A stretch of 64,000 nucleotides of DNA from Thermosipho affectus (lineage in GTDB: Bacteria > Thermotogota > Thermotogae > Thermotogales > Fervidobacteriaceae), in assembly GCF_001990485.1 (NCBI RefSeq), contig NZ_LBFC01000015.1:1-64000 (forward strand). Reading direction: 5' to 3'. Position 1 is the stretch's first letter, and every line of letters begins with the position of its first letter. The translations under genes and the position numbers were made by a program. The notes beneath the pieces were generated by a model that saw only the letters and a program-made list of their open reading frames with translations, ran no database searches and had not been told where the DNA came from. This document shows, piece after piece, positions 9,330 through 17,309 of the stretch.

Positions 9330-10091
9330 TTACATATTTTCCCAACTATGCACCTTTAGTATTACTATGGTTGCATCGTCGTTTAAAATTAAAGCTCTAT
9401 TATCTTCATACCCGCCGGTCTCATTACCTTCTGGATATGCCCAGGCATTTGATTCATTTTTCAATCTTAGTTTAAACTCATAATAAGTGTTTGATTCCAA
9501 TTGTTTTGTTATAGTCCATACATTACCTTCTTTCACCATATCTTCTCCATTCCAACCATTCATATCTCCAACTAGTTGTACTACCGAACCATCTGGAGTT
9601 GTATCAGGTACATAAGCAATAAATTTAACTGTTATTGTAGATGTAGCTGGATTTACAAGATCTTCGCCTTTCCAATTTAAAACTGCATCATTTACAATAT
9701 TTCTTAAATTTTCATTTACGTACACAAAACGATTTTTTATATCACTTGAACCATCTTTTTTCATTTCGACATTATCCTAACTTTTACCAATCAAATATTT
9801 GTATCGAAATTCTACTCCACCAGTAATGGAAGCTTCTGGAAGATCATATTCTCCAATTGCATATTTCTTTCCATCAACATCAGTTACATTAAGCACCCAC
9901 ACATTATCCAATTTCCAATTATTCATCTCACCAACAACATATATCTGAGTAGCGGTAGTTGTATCTGGCAAGAGTACTCTAAAAGAAAGTCACGGTTTTT
10001 GCACTTCTTTACTCAACTCAGGATTTACACAACCAAAAAATACAAAAACAATTAATAAAAGACTAACCATAAGATACACACTTTTTCTCAC
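9330..10091 (-). pseudogene. Lipoprotein with early-set domains, two in-frame stop codons
   Basis: From GTG 10091, after AAGGAGGG, the frame reads a lipoprotein signal ending in VFFGC. It then continues 254 codons through two glucan-binding-like modules (YVVGEMNNWKL, VQLVGDMNGWNG) to the stop at 9330. The same frame is cut by TGA at 9990-9992 (codon 34) and TAG at 9777-9779 (codon 105), with no frameshift. Protein similarity resumes right after each stop: the stretch after the TGA (RVLLPDTTTA) aligns with the start of module 2 (AYVPDTTPDG). Most likely a gene inactivated by two nonsense mutations. Sequencing error or stop-codon readthrough are alternatives. Confidence 0.8.
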
Positions 10092-10195
10092 AACAATCCC
10101 TCCTTTTAATAAGCTAAATTTTTGGAATCACTTCCACCAAGTTATTTTAACAAAAATAAAATAAAAAAAATTCAAAAACATGGAAAAATTCCAAA

Positions 10196-10227
10196 AAAAA
10201 ATGCAAGGCAAAAAGCCTTGCATTTTT
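10196..10227 (-). terminator. Terminator after tRNA-Arg
   Basis: Stem AAAAATGCAAGGC / GCCTTGCATTTTT with an AAAAA loop. It starts at the tRNA CCA end and ends in a T-run on the minus strand. Confidence 0.9.
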
Positions 10228-10303
10228 GGCGTGCCCGGGGAGATTCGAACTCCCAACCTTCAGATCCGCAGTCTGACGCTCTATCCAATTGAGCTACGGG
10301 CAC
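10227..10303 (-). tRNA. tRNA-Arg (anticodon GCG)
   Basis: Cloverleaf on the minus strand: acceptor GTGCCCG / CGGGCAC, D arm AGCTCAATTGGATAGAGC, anticodon stem TCAGA / TCTGA with loop CTGCGGA, T arm GGGAG TTCGAAT CTCCC, and encoded CCA. Anticodon GCG reads CGC and CGU. Most bacteria read these with an ACG tRNA whose A34 is converted to inosine, so GCG is noteworthy. Confidence 0.95.
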
Positions 10304-10322
10304 AACTCCTTTTAATTTAAAA

Positions 10323-10342
10323 ATGGGGGAATACATCCCCCA
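10323..10342 (-). other. Hairpin between tRNA-Ser and tRNA-Arg
   Basis: TGGGGG / CCCCCA with loop AATACAT lies between the two tRNA genes. It could aid processing or weak termination; no T-run follows on the minus strand. Confidence 0.5.
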
Positions 10343-10348
10343 AAAACC

Positions 10349-10438
<90 letters not shown>

Positions 10439-10454
10439 ATACTATCACGTATAG

Positions 10455-10483
10455 ATTTTAACTTAATTTCATTTAGATGTCAA
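10455..10483 (-). promoter_or_regulatory. Promoter of the tRNA-Ser/tRNA-Arg pair
   Basis: TTGACA (10478-10483), 17 bp spacer, TAAAAT (10455-10460) on the minus strand, about 17 bases before the tRNA-Ser 5' end. It lies just downstream of the nuclease stop codon. Confidence 0.85.
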
Positions 10484-10494
10484 GTAAAAAAAAT

Positions 10495-11268
10495 CTAAAG
10501 TACTACCATTTCATTTGGACTTCTCAATAGAATTATAGGCTTTTCACCATCATCCCAAAGTTCACCGTAAAATCTTACAATTTTATCTTTTAAATCATAC
10601 AAGTTGTAATCTTTGAAAAAATAATCATATTCTTCTTCCCTTATTTTAATTGTAAACCAATCGCCATATATTTCCCACATTCCACCACTCTGGTGTACAT
10701 TACTAACTTTTCCCTCAAGAAATACTATATTTCCAATATATGATTTATAATTACTTGAATTTTTCAAAATAGGTGCTGTACTCCATTTTGAAAAAATCCC
10801 TACTTTTTTTTCAAAAGCATAATTGTACGCACTAACAATTCTGGAAGTTAATTCTGGATCAACATTTTCAAAATATATTAATGGCCTTGCAAGACCTGCT
10901 TTTAAAATTTCTTCTTCGTAAAAATACGTTTTATCTTTTGATTTTCCAAATACATATGCTAAGACTCTACCGTATCTATCTTTTCCCTCTTCTTTCAAAT
11001 AAATTTCATACTTTTTTACAAAATCTTCTAAAAACTGTTTTGCTTGTACTCCAAACTCACCTACAGGTTTACTACTTTTATGGACTTCCGGAGTATCAAT
11101 ACCAATAATCCTCACTTTATCCCTCACTGTATGAAATGTATCTCCGTCAACAACACTACTAACTAAAACTCCACTTCTTCCGTCTAGATTAATTATATCC
11201 AAATTAACACAAGAAGTTAAAATCAAAAAAACTAAAAAAGCATACAAAAACAGCCTTTTTACATCCAT
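10495..11268 (-). CDS. Lipoprotein thermonuclease (SNase-like) with C-terminal OB fold
   Basis: 257 residues. A signal peptide ends in LILTSC, a lipobox. Residues about 33-165 are a staphylococcal-nuclease domain: VVDGDTF, VRIIGIDTPE and DRYGRVLAYV carry the catalytic Asp and two Arg. It should cut DNA or RNA with Ca2+ outside the cytoplasm. Residues about 170-257 (YIGNIVFLEGKVSNVHQ..., IVRFYGELW) resemble an OB-fold nucleic-acid-binding domain, as in the Bacillus YhcR nuclease. The neighbours upstream on the same strand also carry OB folds. ATG is 7 bases after GAGGT. Confidence 0.88.
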   Translation of the reverse strand: MDVKRLFLYAFLVFLILTSCVNLDIINLDGRSGVLVSSVVDGDTFHTVRDKVRIIGIDTPEVHKSSKPVGEFGVQAKQFLEDFVKKYEIYLKEEGKDRYGRVLAYVFGKSKDKTYFYEEEILKAGLARPLIYFENVDPELTSRIVSAYNYAFEKKVGIFSKWSTAPILKNSSNYKSYIGNIVFLEGKVSNVHQSGGMWEIYGDWFTIKIREEEYDYFFKDYNLYDLKDKIVRFYGELWDDGEKPIILLRSPNEMVVL

Positions 11269-11288
11269 TAACCTTACCTCCTAAAATA

Positions 11289-11304
11289 CGCCGCAAATGC
11301 GGCG
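11289..11304 (-). terminator. Intercistronic hairpin before nuclease gene
   Basis: CGCCGCA AA TGCGGCG, extendable with a two-base bulge to about 11285-11310. On the minus strand it is followed by TATTTT and then the GAGGT ribosome site of the nuclease gene. No promoter fits between, so it may act as a partial terminator within the operon. Confidence 0.65.
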
Positions 11305-11314
11305 CGTATTAAAA

Positions 11315-12877
11315 CTACCTTATTTCAATATCTTCCTGCCATCTAGGTAAAATTTCATACTCGCCCTTGTAAACAGCTAAAATACCTTGGACTTTTACCT
11401 TTTGCCCAACATTTAAATTTGATATGTCTATATTTGTACCCTTTTTCAAATACACCTTTATAATAAAATCCCCTGTGTCAACTTTAAAGTTATACTTATT
11501 TTTTTCTTTTACTACTCCCTCGACATACACAAATGCAGAAATAAATGTCTTAGACAAACTTGTTAAAACATCTGGAATAACTTTTGCACTGCCAACTTTT
11601 TCAACATTATTTGCAACCAATTCAATCACACCATTCCACAATTTACTCTTCCCAGAAATCACCACAACATCTCCTACGTTTAAATCTCCTCCTAATACTG
11701 GAGAATAAATCATTAGTCCTGCAGTTTCATCTTGTATATAAAAGCTACCTTTTCCCAAAAGATCTTTTGGAGAAGTAACTATACCTTTAACTACAAAACT
11801 TTTTCCTTCTTCTCCAAGTATTACATCCATTATAGAATTAAATCCCTTCTTTTTTTCCTCAACTGGAGTAACAAGCTTAGAATTAAACGAGAATAATTTA
11901 TTAAACTCAAGGCTGTAGAAATAATTAAGCTCTGCTATTATCTTTTGTTCTCCTGCTATGTTGCTTTCTAAATCTCCATTTCCCACTTTTAAAGTAAAAT
12001 CTTTATATGCCAATTTCAAACCATACAACGGCAAATAATTTGGATCCGATGCCCAAACACTGTTATACCTTAAAAACACACCTAAAACATAATCGTTTAA
12101 AGCATAATCAACATCCAAATAATATGCCCATGCATTTGGCAAAAACGCAACATCATTTGGATCACCGGTTTGAAAATCTGCATCGTATCTATTAACACCT
12201 AAACTTAAAAATTGTGTGCTTAATGCTAAATTATTAAAGTTTACCTTTCCACCCACCAAATACGAAAAATTGGCAATATCAGATGATTTAGCCGACAAAG
12301 CTGTCCAAGCCAAAATTGAAAAATTACCTAAATCAAAGCTTCTATTTACATCCAATGAAATTTGATTATATTTTGTTTCATAATAGCCACCTAATTTAAA
12401 ACCAAACAAATCAGCCTGGACATATCCTGCAACACTTCCTAGATCTAAATCATATGCTGCTCCAAGATTTATTTTTCCAATTTTAACATCCAAACCTGCA
12501 CCATAGTAATCAAATTTCAATCCACCAACCCTCAAACCCTCTAGCTTTTCCGTTTGACTTTTTTTCAACCTTGTCTTTAGAACATCTAGTTTTACATCAT
12601 AACCAAATAAATCAAATTTTCCCTCAAGATAATAATATCTTGGCTTGAAAATCGAATATGTTCCCAAATTCCAAGAATCATGGGAAAGTTCTAAATAATC
12701 AGTTACTTTAAATGCCAAAAAATCAAATGGTTGGTATGTAACATAAAGTATGGGAAAGTAATCAAATGCGCCATCATCTAAACCCATTGTAGTTAAATTT
12801 AAAATAGAAAGAGAAAAATTTCCCGAAAAAGAAAGAATAGAAAGAAACAAAACTAAAGAAATCAAAATCCTTTTCAC
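11315..12877 (-). CDS. Outer-membrane beta-barrel protein with two C-terminal OB folds
   Basis: 520 residues. Starts GTG after GGAGGTG; MKRILISLVLFLSILSFSG is a signal peptide. Residues about 20-345 are amphipathic strands (YYYLEGKFDLFGYDVKLDVL, LGGYYETKYNQISLDV), as in a porin-like barrel. From about 350 two OB-fold units follow (FVVKGIV...SFYIQDETAGLMIY...LNVGDVVVISG, then VYVEGVVKEKNKY...LNVGQKVKVQG), ending in ILPRWQEDIEIR. The same ending (IYPRTAEDIEF) closes the lipoprotein upstream. Fold assignments are by eye. Likely role: surface binding or passage of nucleic acid or another polymer. Confidence 0.72.
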   Translation of the reverse strand: MKRILISLVLFLSILSFSGNFSLSILNLTTMGLDDGAFDYFPILYVTYQPFDFLAFKVTDYLELSHDSWNLGTYSIFKPRYYYLEGKFDLFGYDVKLDVLKTRLKKSQTEKLEGLRVGGLKFDYYGAGLDVKIGKINLGAAYDLDLGSVAGYVQADLFGFKLGGYYETKYNQISLDVNRSFDLGNFSILAWTALSAKSSDIANFSYLVGGKVNFNNLALSTQFLSLGVNRYDADFQTGDPNDVAFLPNAWAYYLDVDYALNDYVLGVFLRYNSVWASDPNYLPLYGLKLAYKDFTLKVGNGDLESNIAGEQKIIAELNYFYSLEFNKLFSFNSKLVTPVEEKKKGFNSIMDVILGEEGKSFVVKGIVTSPKDLLGKGSFYIQDETAGLMIYSPVLGGDLNVGDVVVISGKSKLWNGVIELVANNVEKVGSAKVIPDVLTSLSKTFISAFVYVEGVVKEKNKYNFKVDTGDFIIKVYLKKGTNIDISNLNVGQKVKVQGILAVYKGEYEILPRWQEDIEIR

Positions 12878-12897
12878 AATTTCACCTCCGATAAAAA

Positions 12898-12916
12898 TAG
12901 GGCCTTTACGGCCCTA
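12898..12916 (-). terminator. Intercistronic hairpin before barrel gene
   Basis: TAGGGCC TTTAC GGCCCTA on the minus strand, followed by TATTTTTATC and the GGAGGTG of the barrel gene. The whole gap is 61 bp, too short for an independent promoter after the hairpin. Confidence 0.7.
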
Positions 12917-12938
12917 AAATTCTATTAATTTAAAAGAC

Positions 12939-13625
12939 TTAAAATTCTATATCTTCCGCTGTTCTTGGATAAATTTGCCATTCATATTTATATCCTGCAA
13001 GATATCCTGTTACCGTTGCAGGTGCATTTTCACATGTGCTTACAGCTGTATATGTATACACTGTAACTGTTGCAGTTCCAGAATCTACTGGATATTCAAA
13101 TTCAAATTTTTTACCAGTGGTATCTAAAGAAGTTAATGTACCTTTTGCCGTTACAAACCTATAATTCCACAACGCAAGAGCAGTTGCATCTGCCGTATTG
13201 CCAGTAGCATCAAATAACCAAGTATTATCAAGTTTTACATTTAAAACACTTGGCTCACATTCACTAGCTGTTTCAGTTGAAACCACTGTAACATCCTTCA
13301 TCCTTAAATTTCCATTATAAGTATCTTTATACAACGTTCCTGTAACTGTTACTTTATCACCCACATTTAATCCTGCAGAAGAAATATCTTTGATGTATAT
13401 TCCAGAAGTTGAATCACTTAATATTCCATAATAATTATATTTATAAACAAGTATACCTGTTACAGTCGCAGAAGATGTATCATTTAAAAGATAATCTAGC
13501 TTAGCACCTGCAATACCTGTTAAAACAACTTCTTCTCAACCTTGTGGAAGATTTTGTTGTAAACATCCGCTAAATAAGATAAAAACTAATATAACACCCA
13601 AAATTACCCCTACATATTTCTTCAT
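12939..13625 (-). pseudogene. OB-fold lipoprotein with an in-frame TGA at codon 30
   Basis: From ATG 13625, after AAGGAGGG, the frame reads MKKYVGVILG...ILFSGCLQQNL, a lipoprotein signal. TGA follows at 13536-13538 and the same frame stays open to 12939 (228 codons in all). The body contains two OB-fold-like units (ATVTGILVYKYNYYGIL...LNVGDKVTVTGTLY, and FVTAKGTLTSL...) and ends WQIYPRTAEDIEF, like the barrel protein downstream. A restart at GTG 13364 would lose the signal and most of the first OB unit. The cause may be a nonsense mutation, a sequence error or readthrough. Confidence 0.75.
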
Positions 13626-13690
13626 AAATCCCTCCTTTGTATAAAGTTTAGCAAAATTATTACATAACACTTTCTTAACTTTTCAAAATT

Positions 13691-14242
13691 CTAAAACATA
13701 TCCCACAATTCTTCTTTACTGGTAGATACAGCTATTGCTCCTGCATCTAGTATTTTTTTAACCTGATTTTTTTTACTAACAAGTCCTCCTGAAATAATTG
13801 GTTGTTCTATATTTTCTTTTATGTACTTTATAAATTCTGGAATAAGTCCTGGTAAAACTTCAACAAAATTAACTTTGTGTTTTTTTATTTGTTGGATTCC
13901 CGTTTCTACCGCTTTAGAATCTATCAAAAATATCCTTTGAACAGTCATTAACCCTAATTTACTTGCGATAACAATAAGGTTTGACCTTGTAGTAATTATT
14001 CCATCTGCACCGACAAACTCCTTGACAAGTTTCACACTTGCCTCATCTCTTCCCAAACCACTTACAAGATCCAAATGTACAAAAACGATTTTACCGTTTT
14101 CTTTTAATATTCTAGTTGAATTCTTTATTTTAAAAATATCTCCCTCTAACAAAAAAACCGAAGAAACAGGTGTGGGAATAATTCTTTCAACAGCTCTTAA
14201 ATCTCTTATTGCAGGGACTATTGGGTATACAAATGGATGCAA
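13691..14242 (-). CDS. glpP: Glycerol-3-phosphate-responsive antiterminator
   Basis: 183 residues of the GlpP family: VIPAIRD-like opening (PIVPAIRDLRAVE), VFLLEGDI, VFVHLDLVSGLGRDE, DGIITTR and ISGGLV. Family members bind leader mRNA of glp genes when glycerol 3-phosphate is present and prevent termination. Start is TTG 14242 after GGAGTGAG, with the glpK stop immediately upstream. It is the last gene of the glp operon. A leader terminator at 18759-18794 is its likely target. TTG start and overlap with glpK suggest translational coupling. Confidence 0.93.
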   Translation of the reverse strand: MHPFVYPIVPAIRDLRAVERIIPTPVSSVFLLEGDIFKIKNSTRILKENGKIVFVHLDLVSGLGRDEASVKLVKEFVGADGIITTRSNLIVIASKLGLMTVQRIFLIDSKAVETGIQQIKKHKVNFVEVLPGLIPEFIKYIKENIEQPIISGGLVSKKNQVKKILDAGAIAVSTSKEELWDMF

Positions 14243-14244
14243 TA

Positions 14245-15714
14245 TTACTCACTCCATTTCATGGATCTTTTAACTGCTTCTTTCCATTTTTTATACATAT
14301 TTTCTCTTTTTTCTTCTTCAATCAGTGGCAAAAATCTTTTGTCCAGATTCCACTTTATTTCTTCTTTACTTTTCCATACACCAGTTGCAAGTCCTGCAAG
14401 ATATGCGGCACCTAATGCCGTTGTCTCGGTAATTTGCGGCCTTTCAACGGGAATACCAAGGATATCCGCCTGAAATTGCATTAAAAAGTTATTGTTAGAT
14501 GCTCCTCCATCTACTCTCAAAGTCCCCATATTTATCCCAGATTCTTTTGCCATAACCTCAAGAACGTCTCTAGTTTGATACGCTATAGATTCAAGTACTG
14601 CTCTAACAATATGTGCTTTTGTTGTACCACGTGTTATTCCAATTAAAAGTCCCCTTGCATACATATCCCAATACGGTGCACCAAGTCCTACCATAGCAGG
14701 GACAAAATAAAGTTCTCCTGAATCAGGCACAGACATGGCAATTTCTTCAGTTTCGTATGCTGCATCAATGAGTTTTAAGTTATCCCTTAACCACTGTACA
14801 GCGGCCCCTGCTATAAAAATACTTCCTTCAAGTGCATATTCCACCTTTCCGTCAACACCCCAAGCAATTGTTGTAAGCAATCCAGAATTGGAATAATAAG
14901 GCTTTTCCCCAGTATTCATCAAGATAAAACAACCCGTACCATATGTGTTCTTTATCATCCCTTTATCAAAACACGTCTGACCAAAAAGCGATGCCTGTTG
15001 ATCCCCTGCATCACCAGCAATTGGAATCTTCCCACCAAAAATATCCGTATATCCGTACACCATGCTAGATGGCACAGGTGTTGGTAAAATACTTTTTGGA
15101 ATATCTAATATTTCCAAAATTTCTTCATCCCATTGTAACGTATTAATATTAAACAACATAGTTCTTGATGCATTAGAATAGTCGATAACGTGTACTCTTC
15201 CACCTGTTAAATTCCAAATAAGCCAAGAATCTACTGTTCCAAACAAAATATTACCTCTTTTTGCGTCTTCTTTTACTCCTTCAACGTTATCTAAAATCCA
15301 CTTGATTTTTGTTCCAGAAAAATACGCATCAACTACTAATCCCGTTTTTTCTTTAATTAATTTTTCATATCCTTTTTCTTTTAAATCATCACAAATTTCA
15401 GCTGTTCTTCTACATTGCCAAACAATTGCGTTATACACAGGCTTCCCCGTTCTTTTATCCCAAAGGATTGTCGTTTCCCTTTGGTTGGTAATACCTATTG
15501 CCGCTATATTTTCTACACCTACTGTATCAACTGCTAACTTTGCCACTTCTATTTGTGAATTTAGAATATCAAATGGATCATGTTCTACCCATCCCGGCCT
15601 TGGATAAATTTGTCTATATTCTTTGTTTTTCACAAAAACATCTTTCCCACTTTCATCGAACAAAATAGCTCTGGAACTTGTAGTTCCTTGATCAAGCGCC
15701 AATATGAACACCAT
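14245..15714 (-). CDS. glpK: Glycerol kinase
   Basis: 489 residues, normal for the family. Phosphorylates glycerol to glycerol 3-phosphate with ATP in the cytoplasm. The N-terminal [16 protein letters not shown] phosphate-binding loop, the substrate-site [10 protein letters not shown], and [13 protein letters not shown] and [11 protein letters not shown] segments are all present. ATG follows GGGGGG. It lies between the DUF1667 gene and glpP in one leftward operon, so its product feeds both the flavoprotein dehydrogenase and the GlpP sensor. Confidence 0.97.
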   Translation of the reverse strand: MVFILALDQGTTSSRAILFDESGKDVFVKNKEYRQIYPRPGWVEHDPFDILNSQIEVAKLAVDTVGVENIAAIGITNQRETTILWDKRTGKPVYNAIVWQCRRTAEICDDLKEKGYEKLIKEKTGLVVDAYFSGTKIKWILDNVEGVKEDAKRGNILFGTVDSWLIWNLTGGRVHVIDYSNASRTMLFNINTLQWDEEILEILDIPKSILPTPVPSSMVYGYTDIFGGKIPIAGDAGDQQASLFGQTCFDKGMIKNTYGTGCFILMNTGEKPYYSNSGLLTTIAWGVDGKVEYALEGSIFIAGAAVQWLRDNLKLIDAAYETEEIAMSVPDSGELYFVPAMVGLGAPYWDMYARGLLIGITRGTTKAHIVRAVLESIAYQTRDVLEVMAKESGINMGTLRVDGGASNNNFLMQFQADILGIPVERPQITETTALGAAYLAGLATGVWKSKEEIKWNLDKRFLPLIEEEKRENMYKKWKEAVKRSMKWSE

Positions 15715-15730
15715 ATCCCCCCTTGCTTTT

Positions 15731-16096
15731 TCAATCCTTTTTCAACACTGTTCGCGTAGCAACAAGATTTGCGCCCGTTGACAATATATCATTAACTATT
15801 ATATCACCTCGTTTTACAGGAGCTTTTATTTTTAACCCTTTAATATATTCTATTATCTCATGCAACATTTTCTTTGGAACTGGTTTATCAGTTTTTGCCG
15901 AAACAAGTTCCATTACTCCATCTTCAACTTTCACACTAATAGTAAGTATTCTTTTTGGATTAGTAACCTCATTTTTTGCATATTCCAATCCCCTTGGACA
16001 ACGATTACCCTCAACTTTTATTTCACCATTTACAAATACCGTCAACTCACAACCAATAGGACACGATATACATGTCATCTTTTTAATCAATTTCAT
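15731..16096 (-). CDS. DUF1667 protein, partner of glycerol-3-phosphate oxidoreductases
   Basis: 121 residues with CISCPIGC near the N terminus (about 9-16) and RCPRG further on. These cysteines could hold an iron-sulfur or zinc site. It matches the DUF1667 family, usually encoded with GlpA-like and NAD(FAD)-type dehydrogenases, as here. The start overlaps the upstream flavoprotein gene by 14 bp. Likely role: electron-transfer or structural third subunit of the dehydrogenase. Exact function unknown. Confidence 0.88.
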   Translation of the reverse strand: MKLIKKMTCISCPIGCELTVFVNGEIKVEGNRCPRGLEYAKNEVTNPKRILTISVKVEDGVMELVSAKTDKPVPKKMLHEIIEYIKGLKIKAPVKRGDIIVNDILSTGANLVATRTVLKKD

Positions 16097-17309
16097 TCAC
16101 CTCCACGGTGACATTTGGACCAAAATTGTTAAAATCCTTTACAACTAAATCTATCATCTCACTTGGTCTAATCCGCCAATTAAATTTCCTTATTACTTTA
16201 TCATCAAACTTTAAAATGGATTTCTTAAAGCTCTTTAGAGGCCTTAAATAAATTTTAAAAGATTTTTTTTGTGAAAATCTTTGCGGAAGTAATACTCCTA
16301 CATTTTGTCCCCTTAGAAATCTTTTATCTGAATCTGGTAATTTTTCATTCTTTGAAATTAGCGCCGCATAATACCCTGCTATTTTTCCCTCTTCGTATAC
16401 AAAGTCTACAAGATCATGGATAGCCACGTTATTTCCCGCTGCAAATATCCACTTAATACTAGTTCTCATAAATTCATCTATTATGGGGCCTTTATTTATG
16501 GGATCCATTTCAACAAAACCTTCTATTAACTCATTCTGTGGTATTAATCCCACCGAAGTAACTAACGTATCTACTTTGATTTTTCTTTCCGTACCTGGTA
16601 TAGGTTTTTTATTTTTATCTACTTTTGCAATAGTTACCGCATTAAGTCTCTGATCCCCATGAATTTCAACTACTGTATGACTCAACCAAAGTGGTATTTC
16701 AAAATCCTCCAAACACTGTACAACGTTTCTAATAAGTCCACCTGGTTCTGGCATAATTTCCACTACACCTACAACATCCATTCCCTCTATTTTCAACCTT
16801 CTTGCCATAATAAGTCCTATATCACCCGATCCCACAATTAAAACTTTTCTACCTGGCAATCTGTTATAAATATTCACCATTTTCTGTGCCACACCTGCAG
16901 TGTATACACCAGCTACCCTTGAACCAGGTATTTGCAAGGAACTAAGAGGTCTTTCTCTTGCTCCAGTTGCCATAACAAGAGCCTTTACTTCAAAAATAAC
17001 TAATCCCTCTTCAGATAAAGTTACAACTTCTCTTGTCTTTGGCTTTATCTCCAAAACCGTGTAATTAGGGCGTATAACATCTTCCTTTAATTCATCCCAC
17101 ATTCTTTCCATAAACTCTGGACCTGTTAGTTCTTCTTTGTAAACGTGTAATCCAAATCCATTGTGTATACATTGGTTTAAAACACCTCCAGTACTCCTAT
17201 CACGTTCCAACAATACAGTTTTAACACCTTCTTTTGTAGCCGAAATTGCAGCAGCAAGGCCTGCTGCACCACCACCTACGATTAACACATCCACCTTTTC
17301 TCTTCTCAT
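16083..17309 (-). CDS. FAD/NAD-dependent oxidoreductase, glycerol-3-phosphate dehydrogenase partner
   Basis: 408 residues. Two dinucleotide-binding folds: VLIVGGGAAGLAAAISA at about 8-25 for FAD and VLIVGSGDIGLIMARRL at about 155 for NAD(P). ATGARERP links them, as in pyridine nucleotide-disulphide oxidoreductases; I see no active disulphide. FAAGNNVAIHDLVDFV near 295 fits the FAD tail. It is sandwiched between the GlpA-like protein and DUF1667, so it probably takes electrons from glycerol 3-phosphate oxidation to NAD or a carrier. Starts overlap the upstream stop by 4 bases. Confidence 0.88.
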   Translation of the reverse strand: MRREKVDVLIVGGGAAGLAAAISATKEGVKTVLLERDRSTGGVLNQCIHNGFGLHVYKEELTGPEFMERMWDELKEDVIRPNYTVLEIKPKTREVVTLSEEGLVIFEVKALVMATGARERPLSSLQIPGSRVAGVYTAGVAQKMVNIYNRLPGRKVLIVGSGDIGLIMARRLKIEGMDVVGVVEIMPEPGGLIRNVVQCLEDFEIPLWLSHTVVEIHGDQRLNAVTIAKVDKNKKPIPGTERKIKVDTLVTSVGLIPQNELIEGFVEMDPINKGPIIDEFMRTSIKWIFAAGNNVAIHDLVDFVYEEGKIAGYYAALISKNEKLPDSDKRFLRGQNVGVLLPQRFSQKKSFKIYLRPLKSFKKSILKFDDKVIRKFNWRIRPSEMIDLVVKDFNNFGPNVTVEVNEID

